Origin: Spirulina major PCC 6313
Lineage (GTDB): Bacteria; Cyanobacteriota; Cyanobacteriia; Cyanobacteriales; Spirulinaceae
DNA: 64,000 nt
Reading direction: 5' to 3'
NCBI RefSeq assembly: GCF_001890765.1
Contig: NZ_KV878783.1
Span: 3,934,771-3,998,770 of the forward strand
The notes under the pieces were generated by a model. The model was not told the DNA's origin and searched no databases. It worked only from the letters and a program-made list of their open reading frames with translations. A program made the position numbers and the translations under genes. Of this stretch, positions 45,398 through 53,099 are shown piece by piece. Each line of letters begins with the position of its first letter. The first letter of the stretch is position 1.

Positions 45398-45610
45398 ATG
45401 ACTCCTGCAATGCTTCGACAGCTCTGGTCTTTGGTTGAAAATGCTCAATCCACGACCATCCTAAATCAGGACGATTCGAGTCTTGTTCAATGGCTTTTAG
45501 CCCGCCTCAGTGAACAATGTTCCCTAGCCGCTGAAGACGTTGAACTTGTGAGCCATTATATTCGGTCTCGCACCCCACTCATTCGAGAAATTGCAGCAGC
45601 CCAGGGCTAA
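45398..45610 (+). CDS. small conserved cyanobacterial protein, unknown function
   Basis: 70 residues, all helical (MTPAMLRQLWSLVENAQSTT; 'DDSSLVQWLLARLSEQCSLAAEDVELVSHYIRSRTPLIREIA'-type). I recall near-identical small proteins in other cyanobacteria but no function. No signal peptide or membrane helix. The ATG lies in 'GGTCCATATG' with only a weak ribosome-binding site. The downstream 440 bp holds a strong hairpin and the promoter of the next gene. Confidence 0.65.
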   Translation: MTPAMLRQLWSLVENAQSTTILNQDDSSLVQWLLARLSEQCSLAAEDVELVSHYIRSRTPLIREIAAAQG

Positions 45611-45787
45611 CATCCCAAATGCGAGGTGAAGCTCAAGGCGATCGCCAATATCGAAAGAGTCCCCGCCCGCCGCCCAGTCCCATTCAGCCCGAAAAACCGA
45701 TTGACAGGATCTAGATTGTCAAAATCTCCCCCACATCTGACACCGTATATCCCACACCACAAGCACTCTCCCCATCGTCCCAAGAGG

Positions 45788-45816
45788 GATGTGCTGATCG
45801 CTGCGATCAGCACATC
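45788..45816. promoter_or_regulatory. strong hairpin between the small gene and the amino-acid transporter operon
   Basis: Perfect 13-bp stem GATGTGCTGATCG / CGATCAGCACATC with a three-base loop. No T-run follows on either strand, so it is not a simple terminator. The rest of 45611-46053 shows no supported gene. Confidence 0.55.
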
Positions 45817-45986
45817 ACCGGGGAGTCTGGATGACCCAAAATACGCCCCATCCCTAGGACTGAAATTTTCCAGCAGGATTCAATATCTCGTCACTTTTGA
45901 TACCGAATTTCTGGAAATGCAGCCCCTAACCTCACATCTGGGGTGACAAACTTAATTTTTATTTTGTAAAAAAAGACACACCAACA

Positions 45987-46014
45987 TTACAGATAATCAC
46001 GAAGTGTATATACT
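45987..46014 (+). promoter_or_regulatory. candidate promoter for the amino-acid transporter operon
   Basis: TTACAG, 16 bp, TATACT: plausible -35/-10 pair 40 bp before the ATG at 46054. I looked for an NtcA site (GTA-N8-TAC) and did not find a clean one. Confidence 0.35.
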
Positions 46015-46053
46015 TGTTTAGTGTAAATTCTTAGCCTTCGTGGTGTGATTGTC

Positions 46054-47133
46054 ATGCGTAAATGGAATTCGTTATTTTTGTCTTTGCTTTTAATGGGATC
46101 TTTGGCCGCCTGTGCCACACCGCCTGAGCCCGCAGCAGACGGTGAAGAGGGTGGCTCAGAAGACACCGAGTCCGTGGCTGGTTCGAGTCGTTTGGATACC
46201 GTCAAAGAGCGCGGCACTTTGATCTGCGGTGTTGATGGTGGGATTCCTGGGTTTAGCTTTGTGGATGAAGCCGGTGACTACTCAGGGCTAGACGTAGATA
46301 TCTGTAAAGCTGTGGCTGCTGCGGTGCTGGGTGATGCCGAAGCCGTTGAATATCGTCGTTTGGATTCCACGGAACGTTTTACCGCTCTGGCGGGGGGTGA
46401 AGTGGATATGCTGTCCCGGAATACGACCTGGACGATTAGCCGTGATACCTCTGTGGGTCTGGAATTCGCTCCGACGACCTTCTACGACGGTCAAGGCATG
46501 ATGGTGCGGGCTGACAGTGGGATCGAAAGCCTCGAAGACTTTGATGGTCGCTCAGTCTGCGTGGAAGCGGGGACGACGACTGAACTAAACCTCACGGACA
46601 AGATGCGGAAAGCGGGGGTTGACCCGGAAGTGAAAACCTTCCAACAAGCTGATCCGGCCTATGCTGCCTATGATGATGAGCTTTGCGATGGGTTTACGTC
46701 GGACAAGTCCCAGTTGATCGCCCGTCGAACCACGCTTTCTAACCCGGAAGATCATGTGTTGCTTGATGTCACGATGTCGAAAGAACCCCTCGGCCCTGTG
46801 ACGATTAATAACGATTCGGCTTGGTTCGACGTGGTGAAGTGGGTGACCTTCGGCTTGATTGAAGCGGAAGAATTTGGGATCACCTCTGAGAACGTCGAAG
46901 AAATGGCGAACAGCGAAGACCCCAATATCAGCCGCTTCTTGGGGGGTGAAGGGGATCTCGGTGAAGGCATTGGTTTAGACAATGACTTCATGGTGAATGT
47001 GATTTCAGCGGTGGGGAACTACGGTGAAATCTATGAGCGGAACTTGGGTTCTGAGTCTCAATTTAATTTGGAACGGGGCTTGAATACTCTCTGGACGGAA
47101 GGGGGCTTACTCTATGCTCCTCCCTTCCGGTAG
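46054..47133 (+). CDS. polar amino-acid ABC transporter, substrate-binding lipoprotein
   Basis: 359 residues from ATG 46054 (an in-frame GTG lies at 46045). A lipobox (MGSLAAC) gives a lipoprotein signal, followed by an acidic linker and a type 3 amino-acid-binding domain beginning 'LDTVKERGTLICGVDGGIPGFS' with 'DVDICKAVAAAVLGD' and 'DMLSRNTTWTISRDTS'. The family (AapJ/BztA/NatF) binds glutamate, glutamine, aspartate or asparagine. Two permease genes follow on the same strand. The nearest well-studied system is Anabaena NatFGH, which uses the ATPase BgtA. Confidence 0.88.
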   Translation: MRKWNSLFLSLLLMGSLAACATPPEPAADGEEGGSEDTESVAGSSRLDTVKERGTLICGVDGGIPGFSFVDEAGDYSGLDVDICKAVAAAVLGDAEAVEYRRLDSTERFTALAGGEVDMLSRNTTWTISRDTSVGLEFAPTTFYDGQGMMVRADSGIESLEDFDGRSVCVEAGTTTELNLTDKMRKAGVDPEVKTFQQADPAYAAYDDELCDGFTSDKSQLIARRTTLSNPEDHVLLDVTMSKEPLGPVTINNDSAWFDVVKWVTFGLIEAEEFGITSENVEEMANSEDPNISRFLGGEGDLGEGIGLDNDFMVNVISAVGNYGEIYERNLGSESQFNLERGLNTLWTEGGLLYAPPFR

Positions 47134-47210
47134 GGTGTGATGTCTATCTAAACGAGGAGGGGGGCGAGTCTGCCCGGCTTCCTTGATTGTTGTTATTTCG
47201 GTTTTGCACC

Positions 47211-48548
47211 ATGACCCAATCTCCAGAGCATCAGGTTCCCCTTTGGCGCGATGACCGTTTCTGGAAAATCGCCCTGCAAGTTTTAGCGGTGGTGGTGGTG
47301 GTGGCGATCGCCTCACTGCTGATCTACAACCTCAATATCAACATGCAGCGGGCGGGCTTAGAATTCGGTTTCGAGTTCCTCGATAACCAAGCCTCGTTTG
47401 ATATTCTCGATAGCGTTGCCCCCTACAATGTTCCGGAAGAAACCTACAGCAGCATTTTCCCCTACAGTCCGACGGATAGTTATGGGCGCGTGCTACAAGC
47501 CGGTTTGGTCAATTCCCTGATCATGATGGTCTGTGGGATTGTGTTCACCACCCTTGTGGGGATTATCGTCGGCGTTCTTCAGTTTTCCAACAATTGGCTG
47601 CTCCAAAAAGGCAGTCAGCTTTATATCGAAATCATTCGCAATACCCCGTTGCTGCTGCAACTCTTCTTCTGGTATTCGGCGGTCTTTTCTCAACTCCCCC
47701 GACCGGGTGAACGCCTGGAGTTGGTGGGTGCGCTCTATGCTAGTAAACGCGGGATTTTCATGCCCTGGCCTGCTACGTCACCGCTGATGTGGGTGAGTTT
47801 GGCGGCGTTGATTGTGGGAACGATTGGCCTGATTGTGCTGTGGAAATGGCGCGTTTACTTGATGGTGGAGCAGGGTCGTCCCGGCAAAGCTCAACTCTAT
47901 GGTCTGATTGGGGTGGCGATCGCAATGATCGTCATTTTTTGTTTTGGCCTCGGTTGGGCGTTCCCCCAAGAACTCACCCTTGATCCGAGTCAATTTGAAG
48001 CCAACGACATCGAAGACTTCACCGCATGTGTGGCCGAAACCTACCAAGTCTCATCCCTGGCCCCTCCCCTCAGTGACGAAGCGATCGCCACCTATCCCAA
48101 ATGTCTCCAAACCGGGAATTTTGAATATGGGTTGCGGTTGTCCCTCGAATTTTCGGCGCTACTGGTGGGCTTAGTGCTCTATACCGCTGCGTTTATCGCG
48201 GAGATTGTCCGCGCCGGGATTCAATCGGTGGCGAAAGGGCAGTGGGAAGCGTCGAGTGCTCTGGGTATTTATCCCAACCTCACGATGCGTTTGGTGGTCT
48301 TTCCCCAAGCCTTGCGGGTGATCATTCCCCCGTTGAATAGCCAGTACCAAAACTTGGCGAAAAACTCCAGTTTAGGGGCTGCGATCGCCTACGCCGAACT
48401 CTACAACGTCGCCAACACCACCTACAACCAATCCGGACGACCCATTGACGTGATGCTGATCATTTCGGTCACGTATCTTGCGATCAACATGGTCATCTCC
48501 TTATCCATGAACGCCTTTAACCGTGCGGTTCAAATCAAGGAACGATAA
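47211..48548 (+). CDS. polar amino-acid ABC transporter permease 1
   Basis: 445 residues from ATG 47211. A HisM/GlnP-type permease with a large extra domain (~residues 170-280) between the membrane helices, as in AapQ/BztB/NatG. Membrane helices include 'IALQVLAVVVVVAIASLLI' near the N-terminus, 'NSLIMMVCGIVFTTLVGIIVG', and the EAA loop 'EASSALGIYPNLTMRLVVFPQALRVIIP'. 'EIIRNTPLLLQLFFWYS' is the typical helix before the insertion. The second permease starts ~75 bp after. Confidence 0.9.
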   Translation: MTQSPEHQVPLWRDDRFWKIALQVLAVVVVVAIASLLIYNLNINMQRAGLEFGFEFLDNQASFDILDSVAPYNVPEETYSSIFPYSPTDSYGRVLQAGLVNSLIMMVCGIVFTTLVGIIVGVLQFSNNWLLQKGSQLYIEIIRNTPLLLQLFFWYSAVFSQLPRPGERLELVGALYASKRGIFMPWPATSPLMWVSLAALIVGTIGLIVLWKWRVYLMVEQGRPGKAQLYGLIGVAIAMIVIFCFGLGWAFPQELTLDPSQFEANDIEDFTACVAETYQVSSLAPPLSDEAIATYPKCLQTGNFEYGLRLSLEFSALLVGLVLYTAAFIAEIVRAGIQSVAKGQWEASSALGIYPNLTMRLVVFPQALRVIIPPLNSQYQNLAKNSSLGAAIAYAELYNVANTTYNQSGRPIDVMLIISVTYLAINMVISLSMNAFNRAVQIKER

Positions 48549-48623
48549 ACCTCGGATGGGTTCTTTTTGAACCCCCATCCCTCGTTCTTCTTTGTCGTCT
48601 ATCCAACGGATTTAAACCCCAAT

Positions 48624-49838
48624 ATGACTGCCCATACCCCCACTAGTCCCGCTCTCCCCCCACCAGACGTACGCCCCACACCCGCCAATTGGGTGAAGCA
48701 AAATCTCCTCACCCCGTGGTACAACGCGGCGATCACCGTTATCATCGGTGGCGGCTTTCTCTGGTTAGCCTATGGATTTCTCGTTTGGGTCTTTACCCAA
48801 GCGCAATGGCAAGTGATTCCGGCCAACCTAGCGATTTTTACCACAGGTCGCTATCCCGATGAACAATATTGGCGGCTCTGGGTTGCGGTGGGCATTATCG
48901 TCACCCTCGCTGGGATTTCCTGGGGGGTTGTGGCTCGAAATGTGACGCTGTTTAGCCGCAATGTGTTGATTGGCTTAGGGGTGGCAGCGGTGATCTGCTT
49001 TATCATCCCGATTCCGGTAGTGCCGTGGCGATCGCTCGTCGTCTTCATGCTCGTTCTCCTCGCCGCCACCGCCTGGAGCGGGCAGCAACTCGGCAAAAAA
49101 GTCCCCAAACTCGGACAATACACCACCTTCGCCTGGCTCGGTTCATTTTTTGTCTATCTCTGGCTGATCAGTGGCAATCTTGGCCTCGAACCGGTCAAGA
49201 CCAATGAATGGGGCGGTGTCGTGCTGACGGTCTTCATGGCGGTGGTTAGCATTGCCATCTGTTTTCCCTTTGGGGTGACCTTGGCCCTGGGACGACAAAG
49301 TGACCTGCCTGTGGTGCGGTTATTTTCGGTACTCTATATCGAGATTGTTCGGGGGATTCCGCTCATTGCCATCCTCTTCATGGGTCAGGTGATTATCCCG
49401 CTCTTTTTACCCGAAGGGATGCGACCCGACCGGGTGTTACGGGCGATCGTCGGGTTGACGCTGTTTAGTTCCGCCTATTTAGCGGAGAATGTGCGCGGTG
49501 GCTTACAGTCCATTCCCAAGGGTCAAGAGGAAGCCGCCAAAGCTCTAGGTCTCAATTCCCCCCTGACGGTTTCATTAATTGTGCTACCCCAAGCAGTCAA
49601 GGCAGTGATCCCGGCGATCGTGGGTCAGTTCATTAGCCTATTCCAAGACACCACCCTCCTCTCGATTGTGGGCTTAGAAGAACTGCTGGGGATGAGTCGC
49701 TCGATTTTGGCGAACCCTAGTTTTATCGGTCGCTATTCTGAGGTGTATTTATTCGTGGGGCTGCTGTATTGGATCTTCTGTTACGCGATGTCCTTGGGGA
49801 GTCGGTATGTGGAGAAAAAGCTGAATACGGGACATTAA
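48624..49838 (+). CDS. polar amino-acid ABC transporter permease 2
   Basis: 404 residues from ATG 48624. Companion permease of the AapM/BztC/NatH type: 'WYNAAITVIIGGGFLWLAYGF', 'VRLFSVLYIEIVRGIPLIAIL' and the EAA loop 'EEAAKALGLNSPLTVSLIVLPQAVKAVIP'. Together with the preceding permease it would form the heterodimeric channel. No ATPase gene follows; the next gene, petG, is unrelated, so the ATPase must be encoded elsewhere, as for some cyanobacterial systems. Confidence 0.9.
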   Translation: MTAHTPTSPALPPPDVRPTPANWVKQNLLTPWYNAAITVIIGGGFLWLAYGFLVWVFTQAQWQVIPANLAIFTTGRYPDEQYWRLWVAVGIIVTLAGISWGVVARNVTLFSRNVLIGLGVAAVICFIIPIPVVPWRSLVVFMLVLLAATAWSGQQLGKKVPKLGQYTTFAWLGSFFVYLWLISGNLGLEPVKTNEWGGVVLTVFMAVVSIAICFPFGVTLALGRQSDLPVVRLFSVLYIEIVRGIPLIAILFMGQVIIPLFLPEGMRPDRVLRAIVGLTLFSSAYLAENVRGGLQSIPKGQEEAAKALGLNSPLTVSLIVLPQAVKAVIPAIVGQFISLFQDTTLLSIVGLEELLGMSRSILANPSFIGRYSEVYLFVGLLYWIFCYAMSLGSRYVEKKLNTGH

Positions 49839-49961
49839 GGATTTAAGGGGTGACTGGGGGAAATTTCCGGAGCGATCGCACCCTAAACCCTGAGCCGCCA
49901 ATGGTAGGATGAAACGATAGCCATTTTTAATCGACAAGAAGCACAACATACGGAGAGCAGC

Positions 49962-50075
49962 ATGGTTGAATATCTTTTATTGGGGATTGTCATGGGTCTG
50001 GTGCCTGTGACGTTGGCCGGTTTATTTGTGGCCGCATACCTGCAATACAAGCGCGACGATCAAGCGATCAGCTAA
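49962..50075 (+). CDS. petG: cytochrome b6-f complex subunit 5
   Basis: 37 residues, [20 protein letters not shown] then [17 protein letters not shown]. PetG is a single-helix subunit at the edge of the cytochrome b6f dimer and is needed for its stability. The [24 protein letters not shown] core is diagnostic. The ATG follows a GGAGAG ribosome-binding site. A terminator follows at 50107. The adjacent rsmD gene is convergent. Confidence 0.95.
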   Translation: MVEYLLLGIVMGLVPVTLAGLFVAAYLQYKRDDQAIS

Positions 50076-50106
50076 GGCTTGTTCAAAAAATCAGCGAAGA
50101 CGAAGG

Positions 50107-50140
50107 TGGGATGAGCAACGATGCTCGTCCCATTGTTTTT
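50107..50140 (+). terminator. rho-independent terminator after petG
   Basis: TGGGATGAGCA-ACGA-TGCTCGTCCCA stem (one wobble pair) followed by TTGTTTTT. Confidence 0.8.
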
Positions 50141-50162
50141 GGGGATGATGGCGACAGCATGC

Positions 50163-50741
50163 TCAAACCCAAGGAGCTTGCACCTCTGGCCTGTTTTCAG
50201 GATCTTGACTGGTGCGATAAAACGCGATCGCACTGTTGCCGTAGGTTTTGCAGCGATCGCACATCAGCCCCGCAATCTCAAGCGGTTGCCATTGGCGCGG
50301 GCTATATTCCACCGCCATTTCACCATCTGGGGCGAGGAGGTGATGGGCAGCGATCGCAGTTAACACCGGTTGATACAGTGCCCCGGCATAGGGCGGGTCA
50401 AAATAAATACAGTCAAACTGACGGCCGGCGAACTTGGCCAGCATTATCACCACATCACCGCGCAAAATTTTAATCTGTTGCTCCGGTTGAGCCAGGGTTT
50501 GCCAATTGTCACGAATCACGCTGTAGGCCCTGCCCCATTTTTCAATGCCCGTCACCGTCGCCGCGCCCCGACACAGGGCCTCCGCCCCCATCGACCCCGA
50601 CCCGGCACAGAGATCGAGCCAGTCACAGCCGGAGATGCGATCGCGCCATATTTGGAAGATCGCCTCTCGCACTCGGCTTGGGGTGGGGCGCACCGTTTGG
50701 CCCGGCAGGGTTTTAATGCGGCGATTACCATAGATGCGCAT
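50163..50741 (-). CDS. rsmD: 16S rRNA (guanine966-N2)-methyltransferase RsmD
   Basis: 192 residues. Methylates G966 of 16S rRNA in the small subunit. SAM-binding 'LDLCAGSGSMGAEALCRGA', catalytic 'FDCIYFDPPYAGALY' (DPPY), and the N-terminal 'MRIYGNRRIKTLPGQTVRPT'. The start overlaps the end of the upstream Nudix gene by 17 bp, so the two are coupled. Confidence 0.92.
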   Translation of the reverse strand: MRIYGNRRIKTLPGQTVRPTPSRVREAIFQIWRDRISGCDWLDLCAGSGSMGAEALCRGAATVTGIEKWGRAYSVIRDNWQTLAQPEQQIKILRGDVVIMLAKFAGRQFDCIYFDPPYAGALYQPVLTAIAAHHLLAPDGEMAVEYSPRQWQPLEIAGLMCDRCKTYGNSAIAFYRTSQDPENRPEVQAPWV

Positions 50742-51207
50742 CAGTTTGCCCCAGAGCTTGGCATTGTTCGAGGAGGCGGCGCTGTTCGGGCCAGACCATC
50801 GGCGGTAACGAGTCGAGGGGAAACCAATGGAGGCGGTACAGGCGATTGGGGTCAGTGGGTTGGCCGGAGGTTTGCGCGGTGGTGAACAGGAAATAATGCA
50901 CCACTTTCCAGGCGGTTTTATGGAGGTTGAGGCGTTCGCACACGTCTAGTTTTTGGATCAAGTGCAGTGAGCTGAGGCCGGCTTCTTCGTGGATCTCGCG
51001 CCTCGCGGCGGCTTCGATGCTTTCCCCTGGTTCTACATGGCCTTTGGGCAAGATGTAGCCCGTGTTAACGGGGCGATCGCCTTCTTCAACCACCGCGATC
51101 AGGCGTTGATCGGTGCTGCGATCGCGCCGCACCACCACCCCCCCCGCCGACACCCGCACCGGCACATCCGGCGATCGCACATACCAACTGTGATCAATCA
51201 CAATCAT
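50725..51207 (-). CDS. Nudix hydrolase
   Basis: 160 residues. Hydrolyses nucleoside diphosphates linked to another moiety; substrate not predictable. A complete Nudix box 'GHVEPGESIEAAARREIHEE' followed by AGL matches GX5EX7REUXEEXGU. The N-terminal 'VRVSAGGVVVRR' strand and the closing 'DSLPPMVWPEQRRLLEQ' are typical of the Ap4A/MutT group. Overlaps rsmD and lies 12 bp downstream of the GT4 gene start-to-end region, so it may be part of one minus-strand transcript 52410 to 50163. Confidence 0.9.
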   Translation of the reverse strand: MIVIDHSWYVRSPDVPVRVSAGGVVVRRDRSTDQRLIAVVEEGDRPVNTGYILPKGHVEPGESIEAAARREIHEEAGLSSLHLIQKLDVCERLNLHKTAWKVVHYFLFTTAQTSGQPTDPNRLYRLHWFPLDSLPPMVWPEQRRLLEQCQALGQTDAHLW

Positions 51208-51219
51208 CGCCCTATCTCC

Positions 51220-52410
51220 CTAACTCCAGTGAACCAATTGCCGCTCACGGAGCACCCGCTGACAGACCAACTCTGTTTGTTTCGCCAAGCGCCGCCAATG
51301 AAACTTATGGTTGAGATCTTCATAGGCATTTGTAGCCAACCTTGCGCCATAGTCCGGATGTTTCAGCACATCTAAAATCCCCCAGGCGAGGGAATCGGGG
51401 TTATTGGTTTGGGTGACAACTCCCGTCTTGCCATGCTCCACCACCTCCGGCAGGCCGCAGGTATCCGACACCACCACCGGCACTCGCGCCGCAAAACTTT
51501 CAAGCACCACAATGCCAAAGGGTTCATACAAACTGGGGAACACGGCACAGTCGGCAATCACCTGAAACCGGTTTAACTCTTGTTCTGGCATAAACCCGGT
51601 AAACAAGCATTTATGGGCAATGCCCAAGTTCCAAGCTTGTTCTTTGAGGTGATCCACATTGCCGCCGCCGATAATGACAATCTTGGCGTTGCCGTTCATC
51701 TCGGCAATCACGCGGGGTGCAGCGGCGATCAACACCGAGATCCCTTTCTCGTAGCTCATGCGGCCGAGATAATAGACAATTTTCTCAGTGCTGAGGGCAA
51801 AGCGATCGCGGAAGGTACGGTAATCAAAATTGGGGTCGAGGTTCTTTTTGGCAGCGCGGATGCCGTTGTAAATGATGTCGAGTTTGTTCGGGGGGGTGTG
51901 AAAGGCGATTTGGAGTTCGCGTTTCATATGTTCAGTGCAGACAATGACGCGCCAGGCTTCGTGGGACAGTTGCACCTCTTTGCTATGGATATAGCTTTGG
52001 GTGGGGGTGTAGATGCCGTTGTAGCGACCGTATTCCGTGGCGTGGATGGTGGCGAGGAGGGGCAGTTTAAAGCGATGTTTGAGGGCGATCGCTGCATCCC
52101 CCACCAGCCAATCATGGGCATGGATCAGGTCAAAATCCCCCGTAGCGGCGATCAGATCTCCCCCATATTTCCCCATGCTTTCGTTCATGTTGACGACCCA
52201 ATGGAAAAAATCATTACCATAGGCCACCGCCACCCGATGCAAATGAATCCCGTCTACCACCTCCTGCTGGGGTGTTTTGCCAAATTCGACGGTAATTAGG
52301 TGAATCTCGTGGCCCAATGCCACTAATTCGGGATATAACTCAGCGACATGACGCGCAATCCCACCAATGATACGGGGCGGAAATTCCCAAGCTAGAACAA
52401 GAATTTTCAT
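51220..52410 (-). CDS. glycosyltransferase family 4 protein
   Basis: 396 residues from ATG 52410 (MKILVLAWEFPPRIIGG); the frame open upstream is not used. Two Rossmann domains: the N-terminal one has 'GGIARHVAELYPELVALGHEI' and 'DLIHAHDWLVGDAAIAL', the C-terminal one 'IVYYLGRMSYEKGISVLIAAA', 'QVIADCAVFPSLYEPFGIVV' and 'SDTCGLPEVVEHGKTG', the EX7E donor-binding signature. The start is glycogen-synthase-like, but the enzyme is shorter than GlgA; likely donors are UDP- or GDP-sugars for surface or reserve polysaccharide. Acceptors unknown. Confidence 0.88.
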   Translation of the reverse strand: MKILVLAWEFPPRIIGGIARHVAELYPELVALGHEIHLITVEFGKTPQQEVVDGIHLHRVAVAYGNDFFHWVVNMNESMGKYGGDLIAATGDFDLIHAHDWLVGDAAIALKHRFKLPLLATIHATEYGRYNGIYTPTQSYIHSKEVQLSHEAWRVIVCTEHMKRELQIAFHTPPNKLDIIYNGIRAAKKNLDPNFDYRTFRDRFALSTEKIVYYLGRMSYEKGISVLIAAAPRVIAEMNGNAKIVIIGGGNVDHLKEQAWNLGIAHKCLFTGFMPEQELNRFQVIADCAVFPSLYEPFGIVVLESFAARVPVVVSDTCGLPEVVEHGKTGVVTQTNNPDSLAWGILDVLKHPDYGARLATNAYEDLNHKFHWRRLAKQTELVCQRVLRERQLVHWS

Positions 52411-52550
52411 TGAAATTGATTGGATGGATGCCGCTTTCGGTGGATGTCGTGGAGACAATCCGATGCAGCATGATAGCGAGTGGGCAGGGTGTGAATCCCA
52501 AGGCCAGATGCCATGGGCACCGCTGTATACACATTGGGTCTGGGAACGTT

Positions 52551-53099
52551 CTAGTCTTGCTGTGCTAAACCATACTCTATCAAAACGGTTCGACATTGCA
52601 AGCAAGTGAGATCCTGCCGCAGTTGGGTGATTCCGGCGCGGGTGTGGGGATAGCGAGCGCCACCGGGTAGGGAGGGCGGATCATGGCGGGGGTCAAGCTC
52701 GGCAACAAAACCGTAGAGTTTTTGGTTAGAAAAGGAACTGTTGATCAGCCAACCTGTGGTCGTTAAGGCGGTGAGGGTGCTGATCGCGTCGGGTGTGATG
52801 CCGAGTTCGCGGCTGAGGATGGCCGGGGCGATCGCCTCTGGACTGCCACCGTCTGGAACCCGCCCGCCGGGAAAGTCCCACGTAGCCTGCCCCACACCGG
52901 GACGGTATTGGGGGGCGGGTAAGAGGATGTGATGGCGATGGATCGGGAGGATGATCACCGAGTCGGCTTTTTCGACGCGCCAGTAGTCATGCTCTTGGCC
53001 GGTGCGATCGCGCAGTCGTTCAGCGATCAGCGTTAGCCAGGGCGATCGCACCGTCGCCAAGGTTGCCAGAGTTTCCCAATGATCTGGTTCAGGGGGCAT
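52551..53099 (-). CDS. Nudix-fold protein with degenerate Nudix box
   Basis: 182 residues. The region 'PGVGQATWDFPGGRVPDGGS' followed by PEAIAPAILSRELGI is placed and spaced like a Nudix box, with the strand 'VIILPIHRHHILLPAPQYRP' before it. However, aligned to the box, the first RE pair and one catalytic Glu are replaced (A-I-L-S-R-E), so only part of the metal-binding set remains. It may have lost hydrolysis or bind nucleotide as a sensor. The start overlaps the end of the cyclase gene upstream by 11 bp, so a shared transcript is likely; a nucleotide-binding role beside a nucleotide cyclase is suggestive. Confidence 0.75.
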   Translation of the reverse strand: MPPEPDHWETLATLATVRSPWLTLIAERLRDRTGQEHDYWRVEKADSVIILPIHRHHILLPAPQYRPGVGQATWDFPGGRVPDGGSPEAIAPAILSRELGITPDAISTLTALTTTGWLINSSFSNQKLYGFVAELDPRHDPPSLPGGARYPHTRAGITQLRQDLTCLQCRTVLIEYGLAQQD

